A stretch of DNA of 16,126 bases from DATAEU01 sp046724395 (GCA_046724395.1 JBKOWM010000054.1:1-16126), one strand, 5' to 3'. Numbered from the stretch's first letter, positions 6,729 through 14,031 are shown. The notes: generated by a model from the sequence alone, not told the origin. A program made the numbers and translations.

Positions 6729-7726
6729 GGCGACAGGACCACCTTGAACAGATCCGTCCCGTCGGCCAGCTCCTCGAAGACGCGCTGACCATCGGCCAGG
6801 CTCGCGCGCGTGAACCACCCCTCGGTATCGATGTTTCCCCGCTCGATGAGCTCGAGTGCCGCGCGGAAATCGTCTTCGGTCCATCCAAACGAGCCGGTGA
6901 CGGCCGCCTCCTTGCCGATCACCGAGAAGTAGTCCACGGCGCCAGATGGCGCGCCGAGCCCGACGGCCTCGATCCTGCCGCCCGGGCGAACGGCGCGGAG
7001 GGCGAGCGCCCACGTCGCTTCGACACCGACGGCGTCGATCACGACGTCGATGCCGCATCCGCCCGTCGCCTCATCGATGCGCTCGTCGATGCTCTCGATT
7101 CCGAGCGGTGTGGCGCCCTGCGCCCGCGCCAACTCGAGGCGCGACGCGATGCGATCCGTAACGAACACGCGCCGGGCCTCCATCACGACGGCCATCCGCG
7201 CCGTCAGGGCGCCGATCGGCCCGGCGCCCACGACGAGCACATCGTCGCCCGCGCGGACCGAGCGCGAGGCGACGTGGACGGCGTTGGCCAGCGGCTCGAC
7301 GAGCGTCGCGAGCTCGTCGGGGACGTCGTCCGACACCTCCGCGACGGCGTCGACGGGGACGGCGAACCGCTCGGCGAAGCCGCCGCTCAGGTCGCGCCCG
7401 ACGAGTCGCCCGCGCGCGCAGAGGTTCGTACGCCCGGCACGGCACGCGTCGCACTCTCCACAGGACAGGATCGGCTTCAGCACGACGCGCCGGCCGACGA
7501 GGGCCGGATCGACGCCAAAGCCGGCGTCGGCGACGGTCCCGGCGGTCTCATGACCCATGATCAGCGGGGGAATGCGCCTGGGGCTCGCCTCGCGAAACCC
7601 GTGAAGGTCTGAACCGCAGACGGCCGATGCGGCGGTTGCCACGACCACCTCGCCAGCGCCCGGCCGCGCATCGTCGACTTCCTGGAGCTCCATACGGCGC
7701 GGGCCGAGGTAGACGAGCGCCTTCAT
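6725..7726 (-). CDS. zinc-dependent medium-chain sugar/polyol dehydrogenase
   Basis: This 333-residue MDR-family oxidoreductase resembles sorbitol, galactitol-1-phosphate and threonine dehydrogenases. Catalytic zinc ligands are Cys37 (AVCGSD), His59/Glu60 (MGHETAG) and Glu144 (EPLANAVH). Structural zinc cysteines are 89, 92, 95 and 103. The nucleotide-binding Rossmann motif is VGAGPIG (166-172), followed by VFVTDRIASRLELA. Asp after the second strand favours NAD over NADP. It probably oxidises a secondary hydroxyl of a sugar, polyol or cyclitol; which one is not readable. The ATG overlaps the stop of the MBL hydrolase gene (ATGA), and the FAH-family gene overlaps its stop, so dehydrogenase and both hydrolases are made together. 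Confidence 0.9.
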   Translation of the reverse strand: MKALVYLGPRRMELQEVDDARPGAGEVVVATAASAVCGSDLHGFREASPRRIPPLIMGHETAGTVADAGFGVDPALVGRRVVLKPILSCGECDACRAGRTNLCARGRLVGRDLSGGFAERFAVPVDAVAEVSDDVPDELATLVEPLANAVHVASRSVRAGDDVLVVGAGPIGALTARMAVVMEARRVFVTDRIASRLELARAQGATPLGIESIDERIDEATGGCGIDVVIDAVGVEATWALALRAVRPGGRIEAVGLGAPSGAVDYFSVIGKEAAVTGSFGWTEDDFRAALELIERGNIDTEGWFTRASLADGQRVFEELADGTDLFKVVLSP

Positions 7727-8568
7727 CGGTGCCTCGCGGATGACCACACGAACGGCACGTCGCGAGCGGGGACGAAAACGTGCGTCGCCGGATGGTCGCG
7801 CGACACGCTCTCGACGAGCCACTCGGGGTACCCGCGGTTCCGCGCGAACAGGTCGTAGTGCATCGGCAGGACGGCCTCGGCGCCGATCGCGCCCGCCAGC
7901 CACGCGGCCTCGCGCTCTGACAAGTTGCCGACGATGCCGCGCGCCTCTCGGACTGGGTCGCGCCCGTTGATCGGCAGCATCGCGAGGTCGATCGTCAGCT
8001 CCCGCAGCGCCGTCTCCATCCCGTCGTAGTGGATGGTGTCCCCGGCGTGGTAGAGACGCACGCCGCCGGCGTCGATCACGAAGCCAAGGAAGCGGACGAG
8101 TCCGCCCGAGAGCTCCTCGCCGAAGCCGTACGCGTCCTCGATCGTGACGCCGTGCATCGCCGGCACGGCTCGGACGAGCAGGCCCGCGACCTCGATGGGG
8201 TCGCCCGGCTGCATGCCGACGACGCGGTCGGAAGCTATTCCCGCCTCCGTCACCATGTCGACGATCGGGGTCGGGACGACGAATACCGCGCGAGGGGACG
8301 CGGCGGCGATCGCCGGCGCGCTCTCGGCGTCGAAGTGGTCGACGTGCTCGTGCGTGCACAGGACGACGTCCACCGCGCCGGCGCGTTCGGGCTCGAGGGG
8401 GGTCGGATACTCGCGATTGTGGCCGGAAGACAGGAAGGGGTCGATGAGCGCCGTCGTCGTCGCGGTGCGAACAATGAAGCCCGACTGCCCCAGCCAGCTA
8501 AGCGCGACCGCCTCGGAGGCCACCGGGATCTCACGGAGGCGATCGAGGGGAGAGGCCGAGCCGGTCAT
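7723..8568 (-). CDS. metallo-beta-lactamase-fold hydrolase, UlaG-like (lactonase type)
   Basis: This 281-residue cytoplasmic MBL-fold protein shows WLGQSGFIVRT (25-35) and LIDPFLSSGHNREYP (41-55), then the metal motif THEHVDHFD (72-80: His73, His75, Asp77, His78). Further ligands are His139 (PAMHGVT), Asp177 (HAGDTIHY) and His237 (LPMHYDLF). The layout is that of the UlaG-like branch, which includes L-ascorbate-6-phosphate lactonase. A role in opening a lactone or cyclic diketone formed by the neighbouring dehydrogenases is reasonable but inferred. The ATG start lies 10 bases after the SDR stop, with a weak G-rich Shine-Dalgarno. Its stop overlaps the zinc dehydrogenase start. Confidence 0.85.
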   Translation of the reverse strand: MTGSASPLDRLREIPVASEAVALSWLGQSGFIVRTATTTALIDPFLSSGHNREYPTPLEPERAGAVDVVLCTHEHVDHFDAESAPAIAAASPRAVFVVPTPIVDMVTEAGIASDRVVGMQPGDPIEVAGLLVRAVPAMHGVTIEDAYGFGEELSGGLVRFLGFVIDAGGVRLYHAGDTIHYDGMETALRELTIDLAMLPINGRDPVREARGIVGNLSEREAAWLAGAIGAEAVLPMHYDLFARNRGYPEWLVESVSRDHPATHVFVPARDVPFVWSSARHR

Positions 8569-8578
8569 CGCCGCCCGC

Positions 8579-9334
8579 TCACGACGCTAGCTGCCCGCCG
8601 TCGACGACGAGCAGCGCTCCCGTTACGAACGACGACTCGTCCGACGCGAGGAAGGCGTAGGCGGCCGCGACCTCGTCGGGCGTTCCGGAGCGTCCGAGCG
8701 GGATCCGCTCGCGCACGAATCGCTCGGTGTACCCGGCGTCCTCGGCCTCGCCCTGTAGCGGCGTCGCGATCTTGCCCGGGCAGAGCGCGTTCACGCGGAT
8801 CGCGTACGGACCGAGCTCGATCGCCATCGTTCGCGTGAGCATGGCGATGCCGCCCTTCGACGCATCGTAATGGGCGTATCCGGCCTCGCCCGCGAGCGCG
8901 TTCGTCGATGCCATGTTCACGATGGCGCCACCGGCGCCGCGTGCGATCATCCGGCGAGCGACGCGCTGCGCGACGAGGAACTGGCCGCGCAGGTTGACGT
9001 CGAGGAGGTGATCCCATCCCTCCGCCCCGATATCGACGAAGGCCTCGCGCCGCGCGGTGCCGGCGTTGTTGAGCAGTACGTCGATCCCGCCGAGGAACGC
9101 GTCGGCCGCCTCTACCAGGTCCTCGACCTGCGCCTCGTCGGCCACGTCGACGGCGCGGCCGCCCGCGCGCCCGCCCGCCGGGTCGAGCTCCTTGACGGCG
9201 GCATCGACTTCCGCCTCGTCCAGGCCCGAGACGAACACTCGGCAGCCCTCGTCGACGACCCGGCGCGCCGCCGCCAGCCCGATCCCTCGGCTGCCACCCG
9301 AGACGAGGGCGCCCTTGCCGCTCAGCCCGCGCAT
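8579..9334 (-). CDS. short-chain dehydrogenase/reductase (SDR)
   Basis: This 251-residue classical SDR is the first gene of the minus-strand catabolic cluster. The cofactor motif is SGGSRGIG (residues 12-19, in place of the usual TGxxxGxG), followed by NNAG (89-92). The catalytic tetrad is Asn114, Ser143 (MASTN), Tyr156 and Lys160 (HYDASKGG). The end LLVVDGGQLAS is typical. The substrate is probably a sugar, sugar acid or other secondary alcohol; close family types include glucose/fucose 1-dehydrogenases and 3-oxoacyl reductases, so the name stays general. The ATG chosen begins MRGLSGKGALVSGG and is the first start after the divergent promoter region; there is no strong Shine-Dalgarno, only a GAAG/GCGG-like stretch. 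Confidence 0.9.
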   Translation of the reverse strand: MRGLSGKGALVSGGSRGIGLAAARRVVDEGCRVFVSGLDEAEVDAAVKELDPAGGRAGGRAVDVADEAQVEDLVEAADAFLGGIDVLLNNAGTARREAFVDIGAEGWDHLLDVNLRGQFLVAQRVARRMIARGAGGAIVNMASTNALAGEAGYAHYDASKGGIAMLTRTMAIELGPYAIRVNALCPGKIATPLQGEAEDAGYTERFVRERIPLGRSGTPDEVAAAYAFLASDESSFVTGALLVVDGGQLAS

Positions 9335-9404
9335 CGCCGCTTCACGGCCGGATTCTAGACGGCGGTCGCCGGCATGCGCATATCTGGCGTTTCCAGCCTC
9401 GATT

Positions 9405-9416
9405 CGTTCATGAACG
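9405..9416. promoter_or_regulatory. candidate operator palindrome CGTTCATGAACG
   Basis: The 12 bases CGTTCATGAACG are a perfect inverted repeat, located 36 bases upstream of the chosen GH4 start and 71 bases upstream of the SDR start. Length, symmetry and position between divergent transcription units fit a dimeric repressor site of a sugar-responsive regulator, but no regulator gene is in the window to pair with it. Confidence 0.4.
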
Positions 9417-9438
9417 TGCAGCCCGTCGCGGCGCCGAC

Positions 9439-9443
9439 TAGGA
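9439..9443 (+). promoter_or_regulatory. ribosome binding site of the GH4 gene
   Basis: TAGGA lies 8 bases before the ATG at 9452 and supports that start (MASVEPRIVISG) over the in-frame ATGs at 9374, 9410 and 9443. The ATG at 9443 overlaps this element, and the upstream options would add residues absent from the family. Confidence 0.55.
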
Positions 9444-9451
9444 TGCCGCCG

Positions 9452-10816
9452 ATGGCGAGCGTCGAGCCGAGGATCGTGATCAGCGGCGCCGGGGGCTGGG
9501 TCTTCCCGCTGGAGCTGTGCAGGGACGTCCTCGCGTTCCCGGCCCTCGCGGGCTCGACGCTCGTTTTGTATGACATCGATCTGCCCGCGGCCGAACGCAC
9601 GCGGGGGTTCGTCGAGCGGATGATCCACGATGCCGGGGCGACCGCTCGCGTCGAGGTCGCGCCCGACCTGCGGACGGCCCTGCTCGGCGCCGACGTCGTC
9701 ATCACCGTCTTTCAGGTGGGCGGCGTCGAGGCGTACTCGCACGACGTGCTGATCCCGCGCGAGTACGGGATCGATCAGACGGTGGGCGACACGCTCGGGC
9801 CCGGCGGGATCTTTCGTGGGCTCCGGACCGTTCAGGCGCTCCACGAGGTCGCCAACGCGATGTTGGAGATCTCCCCGAACGCGTGGCTGCTGAACTACGC
9901 GAACCCGATGTCGATCAACTGCTGGGCCACCGAACGGCTCGGTGTGAGGATCGTTGGGCTGTGCCACAGCGTCCAGGGAACTTCGGAGCTGCTCGCGCGA
10001 GAGCTCGGCGTGCCATACGACGAGGTCACGTTCGAGTGCGCGGGCGTGAACCACACCGCCTGGTTCACGACGTTCCGACGTGGCGAGGAGGATCTCGTCC
10101 CGAGGATCCGAGACGTGATGAGGGCTCGATACGTCGACCGATCGATACCGCCGCTCGAGCGGTCGGACGATCCGTACGAGGGCAACGAGCGGGTCCGCGC
10201 GGAGCTGATGATGCTCACCGGCTACTTTCACACCGAGTCCAGCCATCACGCGAGCGAGTACTGGGCGTGGTTCCGCAAGACGCCGGCGTCGACGGCCGAG
10301 TATCTCGACCGCCGGTGGGACTACCTCGAGATCTGCCGGAGCGCCGTCGCCGACACGAGCAACGAGGACATCGTGGAGGAGGCCCGACGGGACGGCCTTC
10401 GACACGGCGGGGAGTTCGCGGCTCCGATCGTCGACAGCGTGGTGACGGGTACGCCGCGGGTGGTGTACGGGAACGTTCGCAACGGCTCGTCGATCGAGAA
10501 CCTGCCGCCCGACGCGTGCGTCGAGGTCGCGTGCACCGTCGACGGTGTTGGCGTTCGCCCGACCCGGTACGGCTCGCTGCCGTCGGCCTGCGCCGCCCTC
10601 AACAACGAGCAGATCACGGTGCAGCGCCTGGCGGTCGAGGCCGCGATGAGGGGCGACCGCGAACTCGTGCACGCGGCGGTCGCGCTCGATCCGCTCACGA
10701 GCGCCGTCCTCACGCTGCCGCGGATCCACGAGATGACGGACCGGATGCTCGAGGCCGAGGCGCGCTGGCTGCCGCGCTTCGACGCGAAGCGCGTCGTCGT
10801 GTCGTTTCCGTCGTGA
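9452..10816 (+). CDS. glycoside hydrolase family 4, alpha-galactosidase (MelA)-like
   Basis: This 454-residue NAD- and metal-dependent GH4 glycosidase has an N-terminal Rossmann start IVISGAGGWVFPLEL (8-22) and Asp41 at the end of strand 2. NYANPMSINCWA (148-159) follows, then GLCHSVQGT (169-177) with metal ligands Cys171 and His172. AGVNHTAWF (197-205) supplies Asn200/His201, and GYFHTESSHHASEYWAWFRK lies at 257-276. CHSVQGT and TESS..SEY are typical of the MelA/alpha-galactosidase branch; alpha-glucuronidase remains possible. GH4 enzymes oxidise C3 of the sugar transiently, eliminate the aglycone and re-add water, usually inside the cell. This fits an enzyme fed by the ABC importer downstream. 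Length is normal for the family. Its TGA overlaps the GTG of the amidohydrolase. Confidence 0.88.
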   Translation: MASVEPRIVISGAGGWVFPLELCRDVLAFPALAGSTLVLYDIDLPAAERTRGFVERMIHDAGATARVEVAPDLRTALLGADVVITVFQVGGVEAYSHDVLIPREYGIDQTVGDTLGPGGIFRGLRTVQALHEVANAMLEISPNAWLLNYANPMSINCWATERLGVRIVGLCHSVQGTSELLARELGVPYDEVTFECAGVNHTAWFTTFRRGEEDLVPRIRDVMRARYVDRSIPPLERSDDPYEGNERVRAELMMLTGYFHTESSHHASEYWAWFRKTPASTAEYLDRRWDYLEICRSAVADTSNEDIVEEARRDGLRHGGEFAAPIVDSVVTGTPRVVYGNVRNGSSIENLPPDACVEVACTVDGVGVRPTRYGSLPSACAALNNEQITVQRLAVEAAMRGDRELVHAAVALDPLTSAVLTLPRIHEMTDRMLEAEARWLPRFDAKRVVVSFPS

Positions 10817-11892
10817 GCGAGGCGTCGGGCGACCTTCGCCTGCGCGACTGGCGTCCCGAATCAAAGCTCGTCGTCCCGGCCCATCCGGTCGAGCGGGCGC
10901 GCTTTCCCGCCATCGACGCCCACAACCACCTCGGCCGATGGCTCTCCGAGTGGGCGGGCGACGTGCCGGGAGCGTGGACGGTCGCGGACGTCGGGGCGCT
11001 GCTCGAGCTGATGGACGCATGCAACCTGCGTGCGATCGTGAACCTCGACGGTCGGTGGGGCGACGAGCTCGAGGCCAACCTCGACCGGTACGATCGCGCG
11101 CATCCTGGGCGCTTCGCGACGTGCTGTCACGTCGACTGGGCCGCGGCCGTCTCGTCGGGCGACATCGGCGGCGCCACCGCGGCATCGCTACGCGAGAGCG
11201 TTCGAGCGGGCGCCAAAGGCATCAAGGTGTGGAAGGACCTGGGCCTGCACGTGCGCGACGACCGCGGCGAGCTCATCCTGCCCGACGACGGCCGGCTCGC
11301 GCCTCTGTGGGAGGCGTGTGCCGCGGCCGGGGCGCCGGTGTTCGTCCACACCGCGGACCCGGTGGCGTTCTTCGATCCCGTCGACGCCCGCAACGAGCGG
11401 TACGAGCAGCTGCATGTGTATCCGGAGTGGTCGTTCGCCGACCCGTCGTTCCCGAGGTTCGACCGGCTGATCGATGCGCTCGAGGCGCTCGTGGCTGGGC
11501 ATCCGGACACGACGTTCGTCGGCGTCCACTCCGGCGGCTACGCCGAGAACCTCGGCCGCGTCGGCTCGATGCTCGACCGGTATGCCAATTACCACGTCGA
11601 TATCGCGGCGCGCGTCGCCGAGCTCGGGCGTCAGCCCCGGGCGGCTCGCGAGCTCGTCGTGTCGCATCCGAAACGTGTGCTGTTCGGCATCGACGAGTTC
11701 CCGCCCGAGCGCGAGAACTACGCCGTCTACTTTCGGTTTCTCGAGACCGCCGACGAGCACTTCCCGCACTCGACCGAGGAGGTTCCGCTCATGGGCCGGT
11801 GGGCGATCTCCGGCCTCGACCTGCCAGGCGACGTTCTTCGCGCCGTGTACGCGCAGAACGCGGAACGGCTGCTGCCGTCGCTCGCAGGATAG
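10813..11892 (+). CDS. amidohydrolase-superfamily TIM-barrel hydrolase (COG2159-like)
   Basis: This 359-residue protein has metal-binding elements of the amidohydrolase superfamily. DAHNHL (residues 35-40) gives His37 and His39. Further ligands are VFVHTAD (His179), VGVHSGG (His239) and FGIDEFPPE (Asp294). The strand pattern ACNLRAIVNLDG...GAKGIKVWKDLGL fits the ACMSD/amidohydrolase-2 group, which includes decarboxylases and lactone/ester hydrolases. A likely lactonase, deacetylase or decarboxylase role in the same pathway as GH4 is inferred only. The sequence is not NagA-like. The GTG start was chosen because it overlaps the GH4 stop (GTGA) and starts a complete domain; a longer open frame reading through GH4 in another phase is spurious. 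Confidence 0.82.
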   Translation: MSEASGDLRLRDWRPESKLVVPAHPVERARFPAIDAHNHLGRWLSEWAGDVPGAWTVADVGALLELMDACNLRAIVNLDGRWGDELEANLDRYDRAHPGRFATCCHVDWAAAVSSGDIGGATAASLRESVRAGAKGIKVWKDLGLHVRDDRGELILPDDGRLAPLWEACAAAGAPVFVHTADPVAFFDPVDARNERYEQLHVYPEWSFADPSFPRFDRLIDALEALVAGHPDTTFVGVHSGGYAENLGRVGSMLDRYANYHVDIAARVAELGRQPRAARELVVSHPKRVLFGIDEFPPERENYAVYFRFLETADEHFPHSTEEVPLMGRWAISGLDLPGDVLRAVYAQNAERLLPSLAG

Positions 11893-11897
11893 TCGTC

Positions 11898-11921
11898 GCT
11901 CCCGCGCCGGGCCGCGGCAGC
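11898..11921. terminator. hairpin between convergent genes, possible bidirectional terminator
   Basis: The 30-base gap between the amidohydrolase stop and the importer ATPase stop is nearly filled by an inverted repeat: GCT-C-CCGCG (11898-11906), a CCGGGC loop, then CGCGG-C-AGC (11913-11921), with one C/C mismatch. The symmetry lets it act on both strands. No T-tract follows on either side, so it would be Rho-linked or an mRNA-end protector rather than a classic intrinsic terminator. Confidence 0.45.
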
Positions 11922-11922
11922 C

Positions 11923-13125
11923 TCAGCCGATCGCGCGACCGGTCTGCGGATCGAACAGGTGCATCCGGGACGTGTCGACCACCAGCGGCACGGGTTCGCC
12001 GAGCCGCACGTCGGCGCGGGGGTCGACCTTCGCGACGAACGTCGCCGTACGGTCATCGATCACGCCCTCCACCTCATCGGTCTCCTCGCGATCGCGGACG
12101 AGCTCGACGGTGTCCTCCGTCACGACCGGCGGAGCATCGACGTGAAAGTGCACGAGCGCCTCGGACCCGAGGGACTCCCGAAGGTCCGCGGTGGCCTCGA
12201 GCCGTCGCCCGTGCGGGTCCATCCCCGCGTACCGCTCGTGTTCGATGGTTTCCGGCCGGATCCCGAGGACGACCCGTCCCCCGTTCTCGTACGGCTTCAG
12301 CTCGGGCCGCTGCTCGACGAACGCGGGATCGAGGACCAGCTCGGAGGATCCGAACGCGGCGACGAGATCCGCGCCGTTGCCCCGCAGCGTCGCCTCCACC
12401 ATGTTCATCGCCGGGGATCCGATGAAGCCCGCCACGAACAAGTTGATGGGATGGTCGTACAGCGCCTGCGGCGTGTCGACTTGCTGAAGGTGGCCGCGCT
12501 TCATGACGGCGACGCGGTCACCCATGGTCATTGCCTCGGTCTGATCGTGGGTGACGAAGATCGTCGTCACGCCGAGGGTCGTCTGGATCCGCCGGATCTC
12601 GGCGCGCATCTGAACGCGGAGCTTCGCGTCCAGGTTCGAAAGCGGCTCGTCCATCAGGAACGCCTGCGGCTCCCGGACGATCGCGCGCCCCATCGCGACG
12701 CGCTGTCTCTGTCCGCCGGACAGCTGCTTGGGTCGGCGCTCGAGGAGCTCCTCGATGCCGAGAATCGAAGCGACGTGCCGGACCCGCTCGGCGATCCCCG
12801 CCTTGGGGATCTTGCGGATCTTCAGCGCGAAGCCGAGGTTCTCGAAGACGGTCATGTGCGGGTACAGCGCGTAGTCCTGGAAGACCATGGCGACATCGCG
12901 GTCCTTCGGCGGAAGCTCGTTCACGATCTCTTCGCCGATTGCAATGGTTCCGCGGGATACTCCCTCTAGGCCGGCGACCATCTTCAGGCCCGTGCTTTTG
13001 CCGCAACCCGACGGGCCGACGAGGACCATGAACTCGCCGTCCCGGATCTCCAGGTCGAGATCGGCGACAGCCTCGGTCCCGTCCGGGTAGACCTTCGCAA
13101 CACCCTCAAACGTAATCGGCGCCAC
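11923..13125 (-). CDS. carbohydrate ABC importer ATP-binding protein (MalK/MsmK/UgpC type)
   Basis: This 400-residue ATPase powers the importer encoded upstream. Walker A is GPSGCGKS (37-44), the Q-loop is FQDYALYPHMTV (82-93), the signature is LSGGQRQRV (135-143), Walker B is FLMDEPLSNLDAKLR (156-170) and the switch is VTHDQTEAMTMGDR (191-204). The remaining roughly 160 residues form the TOBE/OB regulatory domain, with NLFVAGFIGSPAMN at its entry and VVLGIRPETIE inside. This architecture is specific to sugar and glycerol-phosphate importers. The GTG start is supported by a strong GGGAGG Shine-Dalgarno nine bases upstream, inside the end of the preceding permease gene. Such ATPases can serve several importers. 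Confidence 0.95.
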   Translation of the reverse strand: MAPITFEGVAKVYPDGTEAVADLDLEIRDGEFMVLVGPSGCGKSTGLKMVAGLEGVSRGTIAIGEEIVNELPPKDRDVAMVFQDYALYPHMTVFENLGFALKIRKIPKAGIAERVRHVASILGIEELLERRPKQLSGGQRQRVAMGRAIVREPQAFLMDEPLSNLDAKLRVQMRAEIRRIQTTLGVTTIFVTHDQTEAMTMGDRVAVMKRGHLQQVDTPQALYDHPINLFVAGFIGSPAMNMVEATLRGNGADLVAAFGSSELVLDPAFVEQRPELKPYENGGRVVLGIRPETIEHERYAGMDPHGRRLEATADLRESLGSEALVHFHVDAPPVVTEDTVELVRDREETDEVEGVIDDRTATFVAKVDPRADVRLGEPVPLVVDTSRMHLFDPQTGRAIG

Positions 13126-13128
13126 GCA

Positions 13129-13140
13129 CTCCTACCTCCC
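13129..13140 (-). promoter_or_regulatory. Shine-Dalgarno for the importer ATPase, overlapping the permease stop
   Basis: On the minus strand GGGAGG (13140-13135) is followed by the TAG stop of the permease (13134-13132), then a second AGGAG (13133-13129), and GTG at 13125. The first lies 9 bases from the start, the ideal distance, and decides this GTG. The last two permease codons are therefore themselves the ribosome site. Confidence 0.7.
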
Positions 13141-14031
13141 ACCCGTGAGCGTCAGCCCACGGACGATCCATTTCTGGGACAACGCGAACACGATCAGCAC
13201 CGGGATCACGATCAACACGGAGGCGGCCATCACCAGGTTCTCTTGAGACGAGTGCTGAGTCGAGTACCAGGTGAGGATGATCGGCAGCGTTCGCTTGTTC
13301 TGTTCGGTGAGGACGATCAGCGGCCAGAGGTAGGCGTTCCAATTGAACATGAACGTCAGCATCCCGAGGGTTGCGAGCGGCGCCCGCAGCTGCGGAAGGA
13401 CGATCGACCGATAGATGCGCCATTCGGAGGCTCCGTCGACGCGGGCCGACCAGATCTCGTCGTTTGGGATGGAGAGGATGAACTGCCGCATCACGAACAC
13501 GGCGAACGCGTCGATGAACGACGGGATGATGAGTCCCCACAGATTGTTCAGCAGGTGGAGCTGCAACAGGATCAGGTAACCGGGCAGCATCGTAACCTGC
13601 GTCGGGATCATCATCGTCGCCAGGATGAACCAGAACAACGGTGTCCGGCCCCGAAACGTGAACTTCGCGAACACGTAGCCGAGGATCGAGCCGGTAAACA
13701 GTGTCGTCACTGTGTTCATCACTGCGACGAAGGCCGAGTTGCGATAGAAGAGCGCGAGCGGCAGTTCGGGATCCTCCATGATCGTCCGGTACGCGTCGAG
13801 CGTGCCGTGTTGCGGCCAGAAGGTCGGTGGGATTTGCCGGACCTCGGCCTCCGGTTTGAACGATGACAGGATCATCCAGACGAACGGCAGGGCGGCGATC
13901 ACGCCGAGCACCGTGAGGATGACGTAGAGCGATACACGACCGAGCCGGTACCGAGACCGGCGGACGGGCTCCCGGCGCCTCTCGGCCGGAGCGGCGAGGA
14001 CCCGAACCTCGGGCTTCGTCGTCGTCGCCAT
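13132..14031 (-). CDS. carbohydrate ABC importer permease 2 (MalG-like)
   Basis: This 299-residue inner-membrane permease of the CUT1 sugar importer family has about six membrane helices: roughly 33-55, 99-121, 131-152, 164-183, 215-240 and 266-285. The cytoplasmic EAA loop ARVDGASEWRIYRSIVLPQL (196-215), which docks the ATPase, is well kept. The N-terminus is a charged, disordered-looking tail (residues 1-30) as is usual in MalG-type subunits. The ATG overlaps the TGA of permease 1 by one base (TGATG), with a GGGAG Shine-Dalgarno inside permease 1 at 14041-14037. It works with permease 1, the ATPase and the binding protein. Confidence 0.93.
   Translation of the reverse strand: MATTTKPEVRVLAAPAERRREPVRRSRYRLGRVSLYVILTVLGVIAALPFVWMILSSFKPEAEVRQIPPTFWPQHGTLDAYRTIMEDPELPLALFYRNSAFVAVMNTVTTLFTGSILGYVFAKFTFRGRTPLFWFILATMMIPTQVTMLPGYLILLQLHLLNNLWGLIIPSFIDAFAVFVMRQFILSIPNDEIWSARVDGASEWRIYRSIVLPQLRAPLATLGMLTFMFNWNAYLWPLIVLTEQNKRTLPIILTWYSTQHSSQENLVMAASVLIVIPVLIVFALSQKWIVRGLTLTGGR

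Larger units (their letters stand above)
9335..9451. promoter_or_regulatory. divergent intergenic region driving the SDR cluster (minus) and GH4 operon (plus)
   Basis: This 117-base gap is the longest non-coding stretch of the window and the only place where genes diverge, so both promoters should lie here. On the minus strand TAGAAT (9357-9352) is a passable -10 hexamer placed about 18 bases before the SDR start, though no convincing -35 precedes it. On the plus strand no clear sigma-70 promoter is seen. A 12-bp perfect palindrome sits near the centre and is listed separately. Confidence 0.5.

Noticed and set aside
9374..9451. Longer GH4 N-terminus from the ATG at 9374
   Set aside because: The extra 26 residues have no family counterpart, would cover the palindrome and promoter region, and the ATG at 9452 has a better spaced TAGGA site.
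10813..11892. Amidohydrolase as NagA (N-acetylglucosamine-6-phosphate deacetylase) to match the NagB-like gene
   Set aside because: The DAHNHL start, FGIDEF end and overall motif order fit the COG2159-like group, and NagA signature segments are not seen.
11959..12969. 336-codon open frame antisense to the importer ATPase
   Set aside because: It mirrors a fully motif-supported ATPase, and its translation has no recognisable domain; a codon-bias shadow.
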